In this document: piece after piece, positions 11,834-23,520 of the stretch | Layout: every line of letters begins with the position of its first letter | Numbering within the stretch: the first letter of the stretch is position 1 | DNA from: Epiperipatus broadwayi | Lineage: Eukaryota > Onychophora > Udeonychophora > Euonychophora > Peripatidae | Assembly (NCBI GenBank): GCA_028023455.1 | Contig: JAQFVV010012422.1 | Span: 9,456,337-9,520,336, forward strand | Direction: 5' to 3' | DNA length: 64,000 nt | Program-made: the position numbers and the translations under genes | Notes under the pieces: generated by a model | Told to the model about the DNA's origin: nothing | Databases searched by the model: none | Seen by the model: only the letters and a program-made list of their open reading frames with translations

Positions 11834-13089
11834 GTAAGGTTGCATTTTTTTATTTTAATAATTTCTTTTAATTACTGCATTTGTAGTGTAGTTAAATTTA
11901 TAGTTTTTAGAATTTATTGAAGTATAGTGTGTCATTAAAGAAAATAAATATGCTGATACAGAACGTTAATTTAATACTGTGTAACAATGTGATTTCAAAA
12001 GTAATTTTTACGCATGTGTTTATCTTTCACTGTTATAGATAAGCAAAGATATTTAATATTATATTGGTAAATAATTAATATCCAAAGTGATTTAAGAAAA
12101 ATAAATCATAATATATTTCATGATTTAGGATCAATAATCATGTCATGTCTATTTAACATTAATGGAAGATAATCATAAAATGAAAAATGATAAACTTAAA
12201 CTAAATTTTCTTAAATAATAAAATGGTTAATTTTTATTATTATATTCTAAGTAAATATTGTAGCTATATAATCTTTTTTTTACTTATATAAACTTTAAAA
12301 GTTATTTATTATTTTTATTATCATTAGTACTTTTCCATTTAAAGCATAATGCTTTAAAATTTTTGAATAAATTGGGACACAAATTTTTTTAATCTTAAAA
12401 ACAATACAAAGATGAAATTACATGTAAATATGTAAAAGACAAAAACAGTGATTACAGAAACCTTTTTGTACTTATTTTTTATTTCACGGATCGTTAATTA
12501 AAAATAAATTATTTAGTAGTCATGTATCTTTGTAATCAAAATTCTGAATATTCATTTAGATGCATGATATGTTGAAATTAGAAATGATTAAGCTTTGGTT
12601 TGCCTGTAGCTGTCTATTGGTGCATAAATTGGATAACAAAAAAGCAAAATAGGCAAGCTATTATTGAATTTTGATTGTGGTGTTAACAATTGCTGTAAAG
12701 GTATCTTGAAGTTAAGAAGAAATTAAGAAAAAAAACTGATCAGTTAAGAGATGAAAGTTAAAGTACAAATGATATAATGTTTATTTTCTCATATTAAGAA
12801 AGTTTTGAATTAAATTTGAAGATGAAGGCAGTATGTAAAAAGTGATTCCTAATGATTATGGTGGTACATAGTTTGAATTTTAGGTTATCTTATGCATTGC
12901 CTTATATTTTGTTCCATGTATAAACCTCGTTGTCATTCATTATATTAGATTATATTTTTTGTTTTCTTATCATAATACTTTATTTTGCAATTATTAATTT
13001 GTTTCTGGTCAAAGATTTTGAATATTTATCTCCATAAGGACTTTAATGTAATTCAATGCATAATCAATTTAATAGGTAATGAGAAATAT
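11834..13089 (+). other. Intron, repeated downstream at about 15378-16857
   Basis: From the donor of exon 4 to the 13090 pseudo-exon the intron matches the segment after the 15243 exon in order and orientation ('tagtgtgtcattaa', 'tatgctgatacagaa', 'aatcatgtcatgtctattta', and so on). The downstream copy has an extra segment at about 15811-15947 ('ggatccatctttttctaata' to 'cacgttattatatt'). No coding sequence seen. Confidence 0.7.
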
Positions 13090-13222
13090 TAACTGTCATT
13101 TTTTGGATACAATCTCAACTTCTTGCAATAATGAAGGAAGCATGAATATTGATAAGGTTTTACCTGATCAAAATGTGATGCATATGTAATCAGCTCTTAT
13201 AAATTTCCAAATTGTCAACATA
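13090..13222 (+). pseudogene. Dead LE exon (pseudo-exon a)
   Basis: Clearly derived from an exon of the 794/2004 type: it keeps 'cttgcaataatgaaggaag', 'aaaatgtgatgcat' and 'aaatttccaaattgtcaac'. The acceptor TAG has become TAA, the donor GT has become AT ('caacataatg'), cysteine 7 is now tyrosine (TGT to TAT), and a frameshift lies in the middle. It should not be spliced into an mRNA or encode a foldable domain. Family F2 palindrome sequence starts a few bases downstream. Confidence 0.75.
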
Positions 13223-13520
13223 ATGTAATCAATGGATGCAAGGAGGTTTGTGCATAAAATCCTTATCTAGTGCCTACTCATCCAATATCTAAGTGCAGTG
13301 CTCTCAGATACAAGCCTCTTCACTGATGCAGGCCACAAGCCAGAAACTAATCTGGGGATATAGGATGAGTAGGCACTAGATAGGGATTTTATGCACAAGT
13401 CTTCTGGCATCCATTGATCACTCTGGTTGGCACAAGGTGGCACTACTGTATAGAGAATTTTGCTTGTTTAATAACAGTTATGTGCTAGTATAAGAGATGG
13501 TGATCATGTGATGTTTAGTG
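13223..13520. repeat. Palindromic foldback-type element, family F2
   Basis: Inverted arms at about 13227-13300 and 13350-13421: 'aatcaatggatgca' faces 'catccattgatc', and 'ctagtgcctactcatcc' faces 'ggatgagtaggcactag'. Right of the arms comes a tail with 'tatggagag'-like and 'gagatggtgatcatgtgatg' segments that also occur in the copies at 18790-20000 and, reversed, at 46795-46980. No protein. Probably a non-autonomous foldback or MITE. Confidence 0.7.
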
Positions 13521-13676
13521 GTTTATGAAACATGTATATTGAAGATCATTTGTCTTTTTCATATGTATGTAGTCATGTGTATTAGTTGTATAAGATGGAT
13601 AATTGTGAGGAGTTTGAAAGCCTAAGTTCAAGTTTCTTATAAATACATTAATGTTACTAGATACAATATACATGTA

Positions 13677-13730
<54 letters not shown>

Positions 13731-15345
13731 TCCAATACATGTACATACTCTACATATATGAATCCTTAGGTTATATTACCTATTACTACTTTATAATATA
13801 GCATTATCTATAAAATTTCATGAAATTTTGGAGATTATTTTTACAAAATAAAAACATATTTATTTCATTAATGCACAGAAGGATAATTAATAAAACAGTA
13901 GACAAAATCAGACAATCTTCAATTTAATTTATCTCTATCTACTCTCCTCCCTGCATTTTTAGTGATTGTTCTGTTTGACTAAAACAATAGATCCAAAGAG
14001 ACGTGTATAGAAGAATAATTCATAGATTAGGAATCGAACAATCTTCAATATAAAGTACTTCTATTTATTCTCCTCCCTGAATTTTTAATGATTGGTTGGT
14101 TTGACTTATGCGAATAATAGATCTGAAGAGATAAAATTGGCATAGGAAAAGAGAGATGCTTACTCTGAAAAGAAGTCATTTTAGCCTCATTAGAAACAGT
14201 GGAAAATTGTTGAGAGAGTCGAAGAGTTTCCTGAAAAAACACAAAATAGCAGGTTAAGGACTTATACACGTTGTTCTAATTTAAATAATAATAATAATGA
14301 TGATGATGTGTCTATGTAGCAACTGTGAAATATAAATAGATGTCTAATGATTGTATAGTTACTTACCATATTTATATTGCAATTTATCTTATCAGTTCAT
14401 ATATATAATTCTTTTATAAATATATGCATTTATGTTTATGGAATGTGTCATTAAATTTGTCCATTTCTAATTGTCATATCTGAGCATTAACTATTTATTA
14501 TTCATCAGAAAGTCATATTCAGGTATGTGAAAAATAGCATCCCAACTGGACATTGCAGGAAGCAACTACAGTTTTGTTGAATCAAACTCATCACCGTTGA
14601 TATTACGGAATTGCAATGACAATTTTATTCATATGGACAAATGGTACACCAATAACCTGACAGTAAATCAAGTAAAATGATGTGATGAGGGTAAAATAAT
14701 ATTGCTGAAGTTGACAGTAATATAATTTTTCTGATTGCCTACTTTTCTACTAATGTGAACAAATTTTTTATATCAAATGCAACAACTGATAGCAAAAGGA
14801 AAATAGTTGTCCTGCTATACTTAGTCTGTAAGAAGGTAATTGAAGTGGTAAATAAATTATGTGACCCTATAAACTTGAATAAACATATGAATGAGTAATG
14901 GAAAAATGAATACTTAATTTAGCTCATGGCTTTCAAAATATATATGATTATAGGGATTAGCAATCATATTATTAGGTTATAGTCATTTTTTTAATCATGA
15001 TATATTATTCAAAATAAGAGTCATAGATCACATGACCCAATTCTCTTAAGCTTGTAAGATATACACATTGAGGATTGCCAATTCCTCAACAAGTTTTGTG
15101 ATAAATGCTTAGCCAGAGAAAGCATTTAAAATATTATTGTTTAGTTATTACCATGTGAATCTAAACACAGTGCATGGATATTTACTTTTATAAGATTATT
15201 ATTAATCTACAATAAATGAATTAGCAATACTTTTTTTTTTAGGATGCAGTTGTGATCCTCACGGGTCAGAGCCACCTACATGCAATAGTGAGGGAAAATG
15301 TATTTGCAAGAAAGGTTTTTCTGGAACAAGATGTGATACATGTGC
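13505..15345 (+). repeat. Segmental duplication, copy 2
   Basis: Second copy of 8640-10325. It begins inside an F1 arm ('atgtatattgaagatcattt'), passes a (TA)n tract (13679-13727) and the LTR tail, and runs into the LE exon at 15243. It carries an extra segment at about 15007-15131 ('attcaaaataagag' to 'gcatttaaaat') that is absent from copy 1. Confidence 0.8.
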
Positions 15346-15377
15346 AACTGACCATTTTGGATTTCCATATTGCCAAT
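15243..15377 (+). CDS. Laminin-type EGF-like (LE) domain exon 5, hybrid of exon 3 and exon 4 types
   Basis: 135-bp, phase 1-1 exon; acceptor AG at 15241-15242, donor GTAATG at 15378. Eight LE cysteines are intact. The first approximately 88 bases are almost identical to the 10222 exon (DPHGSEPPTC, GKCICKKGFSGTRCDTCA). After 'gatacatgtgca' it switches to match the 11699 exon (DHFGFPYCQ against NNHLGFPHCQ), and the following intron matches the 11699 intron. This is a crossover inside the exon that kept frame and cysteines. It ends in T instead of C, so the next split codon is TCA (Ser) with the 24711 exon. Joining to an exon that opens with GA would create TGA, but no such exon lies downstream in this window. 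Confidence 0.86.
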
Positions 15378-16857
15378 GTAATGTTGCATTTTTTTATTTT
15401 AATCTTTTTTATTTATTTATTGCATTTATAGGGTAGTTAAATTTGTAATTTTTAGAATTTACTGGAGTATAGTGTGTCATTAAGGAAAATAAATATGCTG
15501 ATACAGAAAGTTAATTTAATATTGTATAAAAGTGTGATTTCAAAAGTAATGTTTATGGAAGTGTTTATCTTTCACTGTTATAGATAAGCAAATATATATA
15601 ATATTATATTAGTAAATAATTAATATCCAAAGTGATTTAAAAAAAATAAATCATAATATATTTCATGGTTTAGGATCAATAATCATGTCATGTCTATTTA
15701 ACATTTTTAGTACTATTATAAGACCATGAATGCAGGATATCCATAAAATGAAAAATGGTAAACTTAAACTAAATTTTCGTAAATAATAAAATGGTTAATT
15801 TTTATTATTATGGATCCATCTTTTTCTAATAGTTCTGGCTTGTGTTTTAGAACTTGGAGTCCCATGTGATGCCATTATTCTATCTGATTGGCTGTCACTT
15901 AAGCATTTTTAAAGCGTATTTGTTTGAAGGTGTTTAGCTTTCACGTTATTATATTATATTCTAAGTAAATATTGTAGCTATATAATCGTTTTTTTATTTG
16001 TATAAACTTTAAAATTCATTTATTACTTTCATTATCATTAGTACTTTTTCTTTTCATGCATAATGCTTTAAAATTTTCAATAAATTGGAAAATGAATTTT
16101 TTTAATCTTAAAAACAATGCAAAGATGAAATTACATTCAAATATGTAAAAGACAAAAATAATGATTACAGAAACAATATCTGACCAAAAACCGTTTTGTA
16201 CTTATTTTTTATATCATGGATCATTAATTAAAAATTACTTATTTTTTATTTCATGGATCATTAATTAAAAATAAATTATTTGGTAGTCATGTATCTTTGC
16301 AATCAAAATTCTGAATACTCATTGAGATGCATGATATGTTGAAATTAGAAATGATTAAAGTTTGCTTTGCCTGTAGCCGACTATTGTTGCATAAATTGGA
16401 TAACAAAGAAGCAAAATATGCAAACCATTATTGAATTTTGATTGTGGTGTTAACAATTGTTTTATAGGTATCTTGAAGTTCAGAAAAAATTAAGGAAAAA
16501 AAAGTGATCAGTTAAGAGATGAAAATGAAATTACAAATGATATAATGTTTATTTTTTCATATTACAAAAGTATTGAATTAAATTTGAAGATGAAGGCAGC
16601 ATGTAAAAAGTGATTGCTAATGATGATGGTACATAGTTTTAATTTAGGTTATCTTATGCATTGCCTTATATTTTATTCCATGCATATAAGCTCGCTTAAT
16701 ATCCATTACATTAGATTATATTTTTTGTTTGCTCATCATAATACTTTATTATGCCATTATTAATTTGTGTTTCTGGACAAACATTTTGAATATTTATTTA
16801 CATAAGGATATTATTGTAATTCAATGCATAATCACTCTAATAGTAAATGAGAAGTAT
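15378..16857 (+). other. Intron copy derived from the exon 4 intron
   Basis: Matches 11834-13089 in order, with an additional segment at about 15811-15947. Its right part also resembles the upstream introns of the 794 and 2004 exons ('gaattaaatttgaagatgaa', 'attacattagattata'). No gene seen. Confidence 0.65.
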
Positions 16858-16990
16858 TAACTGTCATTTTTCGGGTACAATCTCAACTCCTTGCAATAGT
16901 GAAGGAAGCGTCAATATTGAGAAAGTTTTACCTGAGAAAAATGTGATGCATATGTAATCAGCTCTTATGGGTTTCCAAATTGTCAATATA
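16858..16990 (+). pseudogene. Dead LE exon (pseudo-exon b)
   Basis: Sister of the 13090 pseudo-exon, with the same lesions: acceptor TAA for TAG, cysteine 7 to tyrosine ('gatgcatatgtaatcag'), a central frameshift and no donor GT ('gtcaatataattt'). The shared damage shows that the exon died before the block was duplicated. Confidence 0.75.
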
Positions 16991-18501
16991 ATTTTTCATT
17001 TTAATAAATTTTAAAAATTTTATTTTATGCAATTTAGCTAGATTTGTATTTTTCGATATTTATGAATATTTCAAATGAAAGTAAATATTTTTTGCAAAAG
17101 CTTTTATATAGAAATTGGGAAGGCATGGTTAATTTAATGTTGCCTAAAACATGGTTCATGAAGCAAATGATTCATTAATTATAATATTTTTATTAAAAAT
17201 TATTATATTTATAAACCTTTTTTATTTACAGTTAAATTTAAATAAAGTTGTTTAACATATTAAATAATTAATATCCAAAATACTATTAGAAAATAAATCA
17301 CAATAAATTTGAACATTTTGAAATGGAAATCACATGACACACCTAGTTAATGTTTTTATAATATCACTGAATTAAGATCTAATATTCTTCATATTTTAAA
17401 TAATTGTTTAAACAATATTTTACATTTTTCGAAAGGAATGTTTATAAAATATATATATGTTGATGAAGCTTATAAATCTAGTTTATTATTTTTCTAGATA
17501 ATTTTTTTTCTTGAAATTAAGTTAGAAGCCACTTTTTCAAGAAACGAATATGACATTAAATATTAACGACAAATTTTTTTATATTAGTATATAACTATAA
17601 AAATAAAGTAAAATGATCAATAATATATTAAAATATATTTTACTATATAATAAAATTATTAAAATTTTTAATTATAAACAGTAAATATTATAGTGATAAG
17701 TAATGTTATTGATTGTATAGCAATTTAAAATTACATTTATTATCTTTTTTATTAGTATTTTTTTCATTTTAAGCTTATTGTTTTAAAATAAAAAAAATAA
17801 TAATCTTATCCCGAAAAATATTTATTGAGCAGTTTTGTATTGCTGGAAATTCTCTTAATTGTTCAAGTTATGTTTTGCTTTTGGCATTCTATGGATGAGA
17901 AAGTTGCATAACAAAAAATGATATATAAAAATGATTGTTGTCTTTGAATTATGGTGTTGATAAAACTTAAAAGTATTTTGAACTGCAAAAACAAAAAAAA
18001 AAGTAAATATGTTTCAACTTCATGAGATAAGAAATGAACATTAATTTAAAACCAAATGGTATTTAAAATTGATTTTGTCATATTATAAAGTAAGGAAATT
18101 GAATTTTTAAGAATTAAAGCATTAAATGCATGATAAAATTGAAAGGACATATATGAGGATGACTTTTAATGATGATGTTAATGATGATTCATGCTAAATA
18201 TCTATATTTAAAGTGTAAAGAAATTAATAAATAATGCATTGAATATTAAAGAGTAAAAATAAAGTAGAAAAATACTGTTGGACAAATGTATACTTATGTG
18301 TATATACATATTATAATTTAATAGTTAATTAAATAATAATGTATATTGTTTTTATTGTTTAGTTTTAAATTATGAAAGGAGAGTTATCTCTATCTAATGT
18401 AATGATTATTGTTTTAAAAATAAATTTCATTATATGTTATTATTTTTTTTAATCACAAAATTACAAAAGTTGTAATTAGAATTATTTTATAATCTTTTTA
18501 A
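16991..18501 (+). other. Intron sequence homologous to 2150-3420
   Basis: Follows pseudo-exon b and resembles in order the sequence after the 2004 exon and in the truncated third unit. This includes the 'gcataaaacataattcatga'-like, 'catctagttaatgttttt'-like and 'gatgatgttaatgatgat' blocks. Nothing coding seen. Confidence 0.55.
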
Positions 18502-18610
18502 CATGTAGTTGCAATGTTGATGGTTTTGTAAAATCTATCTATGACCAATATGGACACTGTTATTGCAAACCAAATAACACTGGGAAACATTGTTATGGGT
18601 ATTATGAAAC
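18502..18610 (+). pseudogene. LE-like segment, probably dead (pseudo-exon c)
   Basis: An open stretch reads CSCNVDGF, then GHCYCKPNNTGKHCYGYYE. That gives cysteines 1, 2, 4, 5 and 6 of an LE domain with the G-x-C-x-C centre, but cysteine 3 is replaced (IYD) and the C-D-x-C motif is lost. The expected acceptor TAG is TAA ('tttttaacatgt'). After the GYYE segment no eighth cysteine or donor is evident before stops. It may be a decayed exon of a third LE type. Confidence 0.55.
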
Positions 18611-18784
18611 TGTCATTATAATATGATCTCTTTGGCTAATAAGTTGATAAATGCAAAATTTTTAAAATTAATTATAATATCACATAAAAACTTCACAGGT
18701 ATATAATCAAGTATGGGGATTAATTGAAAATGATTAATAAATAGAGCTCAATCAAGATTATCTTTTTTTCACTTTGTAAGATAT

Positions 18785-20000
18785 GATAAAACAGGCAAAA
18801 CTCTCCATACAGTAGTCACATTCAGTGTAAGCCAGAGTAACCAATGAATACAAGAAGGTTTGTGCATAAAATCCTATCTAGTGCTTACTCATCCAATATC
18901 CATAGGTTAATTTTTAGCTTGTGGCTTTCATCAGGAAGGAGCTTTGGATTTGAGAGCACTGCACCTAGATCTTAGGATCTAATGCAACCCTCCAGCAGTC
19001 ACCTTTTATCTCTACTTAACTACAAAACTATGAGTTTAAAATTGAAAATGTAATAATATTTTCAACCCAAGCTCATTAACTTATATAGTCATGTAGGTCT
19101 GAACTCAGTTCATTACCCATACATTTTGGTGTCTTTTGTTCTTTAATAACCTTAGCCACCACTATCCTATTAGGCATGATTGGTATTAAACCACTAAGCA
19201 TCACATGATCACCATTTCTTATGCTTTCTCAAGCTGTTAAAAAAGGCAAAACTAGTGCCACTCATTACAAGCTAGAGTAATCAATGAATGCGGGAGGTTT
19301 GTGCATAGAATCTAAGATCTTGGTGCAGTTCTTTCAGATCCAAGGCTCCTCACTGATGAAAGCCACAAGCTAGAAACTAGTTTGGGGATATTGGATGAGT
19401 AGGCACTAGATAGGGATTTTATGTACAAACCTTTTTGCATACATTGATTACTCTGGCTTGCACTGAATGGCACTATTGTATGGAGAGTTTATCCTTGAGC
19501 AAGCATAAGAAATAGTCATCATGTGATGTTTAGTGGTTTAATACCAATCCTCCCTAACAGGATAGTGGTGGCTATCATTATTAAAGAACCAAAGACACCA
19601 AAATGTATGGGTACTGAACTGAGTTCAGACCTATATGACTATATAAGCCATTGAGCTTGGATTGAAAATATTATGTTTTCATTATGTTTTCGATTTTAGA
19701 TTCATAGTTATGTAGTTAAGTAGAGATAAAAGATGGCTGCTGGAGGGTTGCGTTAAATCCTAAAATCTAGGTGTGATTCTCTCAGATCCAAGGCTCCTCA
19801 CTGATGAAAGTCAAAGCTACAAACTATTCTAGGGATATTGGAAGTGTAGGCACTAGATAGGAATTTTATGCACAAACCTTCTTGAATCCATTGATTACTC
19901 TGTTTTGCACTGAGTGACACTACTGTATGGAGAGTTTTGCCTGTTTTAACTATTTGAGCAAGTATAAGAAATAGTGATCATGTGATGTAGGATATGATAT
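18785..20000. repeat. Large F2 foldback cluster
   Basis: A forward arm (about 18790-19310) is followed by a long reverse-complement arm (about 19310-19735) and a further partial copy in the same reverse orientation (about 19740-20000). Landmarks: 'gcaaaactctccatacagta' at 18797 against 'tactgtatggagagttttgc' at about 19921; 'ccaccactatcctatta' against 'aggatagtggtgg'; 'gtaggcactagatag' appears twice in the second half. Middle arms also contain 'cccatacatttt' and 'aaaatgtatgggta'. Nothing coding. The element sits about 180 bp after pseudo-exon c. Confidence 0.75.
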
Positions 20001-22870
20001 TAGATCATCAAAAGATAGATACTGGGTGTAGTACAAAAATAAATAAAACAATCTATATCTTACTCTCATTTTTTTGTTTTTTTTCTATATTTTAAAAAAT
20101 TATTATTAATAAGTTTGATTAACTGCTTTAAATTCTCTAATGATATTAAGATTATTTTATGTTATGCATCCAAACTTTAATTACCTATATAACTAATATT
20201 TTATTTATATGCAAGAATGTCTAAGCATTTGAAATATGAAAATTCTTTATATTAATGAAATATCAAACTGCTTTATCCAAATATGAATCATGCTCCCTAA
20301 AACAGTTTTTTAATACGATTCTCTAGAACTATCTACTGTAATCTAAGTAATTAATGGAGAACAGATGAAGATACTATAATATTCATTTTTCCAAATTGAT
20401 TTCTGGTTTTTGTTTTCTTCAGAGAGGACTTAAAAATTTAAAGAATGGACTTTAGCATCTAGAAGTTATATTATACCTCTTAATATTCTGAAATTCAAAA
20501 AGCTCTCAATATCTTAAATCTAAAGCCAAATTAATTACATTGTTAAATGGATCTGATACCAATTCCATAACTATTAGTTTTTTTATATTAAAGTGAAAAA
20601 AGAATTATTTGTTGTAAAATTAATATAACTAAAATGAAAAAAATATTGATTTTGTATCAGATGTACATAACTATGCAAATAAATTTGTTTGGATTTAAAA
20701 TGTTAGTGTTTTTGAATTATAGATTTTAGCCTAAATATTATAAAGGAGTAAAAGATTATTGTTAGATGTACATGCACTTTAGTTTGAGCTATGAATCCTA
20801 AATCCATACTAATGAATGCAAAAGTCAGAATCCAGTCAGTTAATATGGATATTGTAACATAGCAATATGGAGGTGTTATTTGATTAGTTGAGTCTAAAAT
20901 AGTTGTAGAATAGAATGAAGATAACTGTTTTTGGAAAAATTCTTTATGATGAGAAAACATCCTTGATAAAACAGTTTACTAATCTAAAAATTTTTAGTTA
21001 TCTTTTATGAATCTTAAAATCATCATATAATCACTTTTCTTTGGCTTACATAATCTATTAAAACAGTACCAACTTTTTCCCTACGAATCATGAATTTCAG
21101 TAAATGATAATTAATCTGGGCAACACTGTTTTAGAGCCTTTTTATCTTTTTGTCTTTTTTACAAATAAGAAAAATTTTTTAAAAGAATATGGAAATAGAT
21201 TATCTCGTGAAATCTATAAGTATTACTTCATCTTGGAACATCTTAATCTGATTTTACATTTAATGTGAATATATAAATGTACATGGAATATTGATTTTTT
21301 TACACTATATTTTTAATGATAACATAATGCCTGTGATACAATTTCTGTTATTGTCAAGCTATTTAAATGTTGGAAAATTATTGTAATATTATTAACAGAA
21401 ATGATAGAAAAGTAAGAATTTGTGTTAGTAATAAATGCAAGTAAATTTATATATATATAGAATATGTGAATTTTATTTGTTATGAGTTCTTCAAGACCTA
21501 AAAATAGATTGGTCTTATGATTAAGGAATTGCCAAATTATAATAATAATATTGCAAATTTCAGTGATGGAATTCACCTTTTAGAAGAAAAATATTTGATT
21601 AAAGGGATAATCATAATTTTTTTTATGATAATGAGAATCATTGAGTCAAAAGAGACAATGATTTGGATTTGATGTAAAATAAAAAAAAAATATTTGTTTT
21701 AGTGTCATCAATATTTCATTGTATTTACAAAAAAAAAAGATTTTTAGACAAAAATGAGAAAATAGTTGATTGTTCATAGAAATTTATAAATCCTTATATG
21801 ACTAGACAGAGAGAAATTTATATATGTAGTAAAAATTCTTTGAAACATTTGAAGTGAGAATAGTATTAACAGGATGATTACTATCTCTAACTTTGTTTTT
21901 AATTTTTATAATGGTGATTTGCAAATAATTTACAGATGTTTTTATGAAGCATCATCAAAATAAAATATAGAGCTTTAATTTGAAAGATAAAAACTATTTT
22001 GGCATTTAAATTTATATAATGCTAATAAATATATTACTTTTGATATTTCTGATGAAGAGTTATACCAACATTATTAATGTTTCATTGTAATGCAATGGGA
22101 ATTTAGTTTGGTAAGCTCAAACGATTTATCAGCCAATGAGATAAAAAAAGTCTTCAGCAATTTTAAACTTGGATGGTTATCTACTTTTCTATGATTAGTT
22201 TAATTATTTTGATAGCTTTCTAGTTAGAAAGATAGATAAACATGGAAGAAGTGTGATAGATGCTCTAATGACTGTTGCTGCTTTTAAAAAGTTAAAAGAT
22301 AGAATTTATTTAAACTAATTATATTTTCCATTCTGCCAACAGTATTGTTTAGTAATTCACCCTGAGCATTCTGTCAATGTAACTTAATTAAATATACTGA
22401 AAAACTTTTCAAGTCTATTTCATAATAATTTTAAAATATAATGGCAAGCTTCAGAAGACCAATTGGGATTGTTTTAACTTTTCTGATATTGAAGCTAGTA
22501 TTGTAGTAATGTATCTTTTTTTGAATGGGCAAGTGAAATCAGATAAAAGTAATAGACTGTAACAAAATTGTTTTTACAAATTAGAATTTGGTTTTTATGA
22601 GAAATAGACTACTTGATTCTTTTTAATAGCGGATATAGCTGAACATTAGATAAAATAGAGACTACTGAAGGAAAAGAAAATTTTCCTGGAGAAGTTAAAT
22701 AACATTATAATGGAATGTGACTAAAATATGCCTATTTAAAAAATTAACTTATGTAGTCATCTTAAACTAATCTTTATTATTTTCTATTTTTTTCTGAACT
22801 TCCAATGATGATAATGTATTTTCTTCATCCTTAATGATATTGTTTTGCAGATGTTAGAAATCATTATATT
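20001..22870. other. Intronic DNA, nothing recognised
   Basis: AT-rich sequence without a supported exon, transposon domain or RNA gene. Short minus-strand open frames at 20703-20960 and 21313-21576 have no recognisable motif or splice context, so I do not call them genes. Confidence 0.5.
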
Positions 22871-22874
22871 AGTT

Positions 22875-23520
22875 TATATGTAACTGAACAGGAAGCTTCC
22901 CATAAGTTATATATTGTAAATAAACTCTCAAAAAAAAACAGGTGATATCACCTGTTTCTTAGCATTTGTTTTTATATATGCTTAATTTATTTAAGTAATT
23001 TTAAATGAGGGAGTGAATTTGATATATTGATTATATATATTTATAAAATAAATAATAAGAATCATCATTTAAATATTTCAAGAATCAAGCAGAGATTTAT
23101 TTTAAATAACCTGTAAACACAAAATGAAAACTCAGTTGACTCTAATTATTTATAACTGAACAGGAAGTACCGAAACTTCAAATGAGTTGTATAACATAAA
23201 CTCTCAAAAATCAGGTGATACTACATGTCTCTTAGCATTGGTTCTTATACATGCTTAGTTTATTTACATAAATTTTAAATGAGTACATTTGATTTATTGA
23301 TTATATATATATAGAATAAATGATAAGAATCACTATTTAAATATTTAAAGGATCAAAGCAAAGCTCCTTTATTTAAAATTGCATAAATAAACTAAGCATA
23401 TATAAGAACAAATGCTAAGAGACAGATGGTACTATCTGTCTTTTGAGAGTTTATTTACTTTATATAACTCATTGGAAGCTTCAGTTATTATCTGTTCACT
23501 TACATATTGTTGTGTATTCA
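22875..23520. repeat. Foldback-type repeat family F3
   Basis: Two direct copies (about 22875-23110 and 23150-23370) start at 'aactgaacaggaag' and share 'aaactctcaaaaa', 'caggtgata', 'cttagcatt' and 'aagaatca'. A shorter inverted copy follows (about 23375-23505: 'taaactaagcatatataaga', 'gctaagagaca', 'tttgagagttta', 'atctgttcac'). Next to the CAGGTGATA site the first copy has a small perfect hairpin, 'aacaggtgatatcacctgtt' (22938-22957). No coding capacity; type of element unknown. Confidence 0.65.

Noticed and set aside
13227-13421. CRISPR-like or attachment-site repeats
   Set aside because: The repeats are inverted arms with no regular spacers, in clearly eukaryotic DNA.
10222-15377. Mutually exclusive exon cluster
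   Set aside because: All exons are phase 1-1 and can be spliced together without frameshift or stop, and no competing RNA-pairing elements were seen, so a linear array is the simpler reading.
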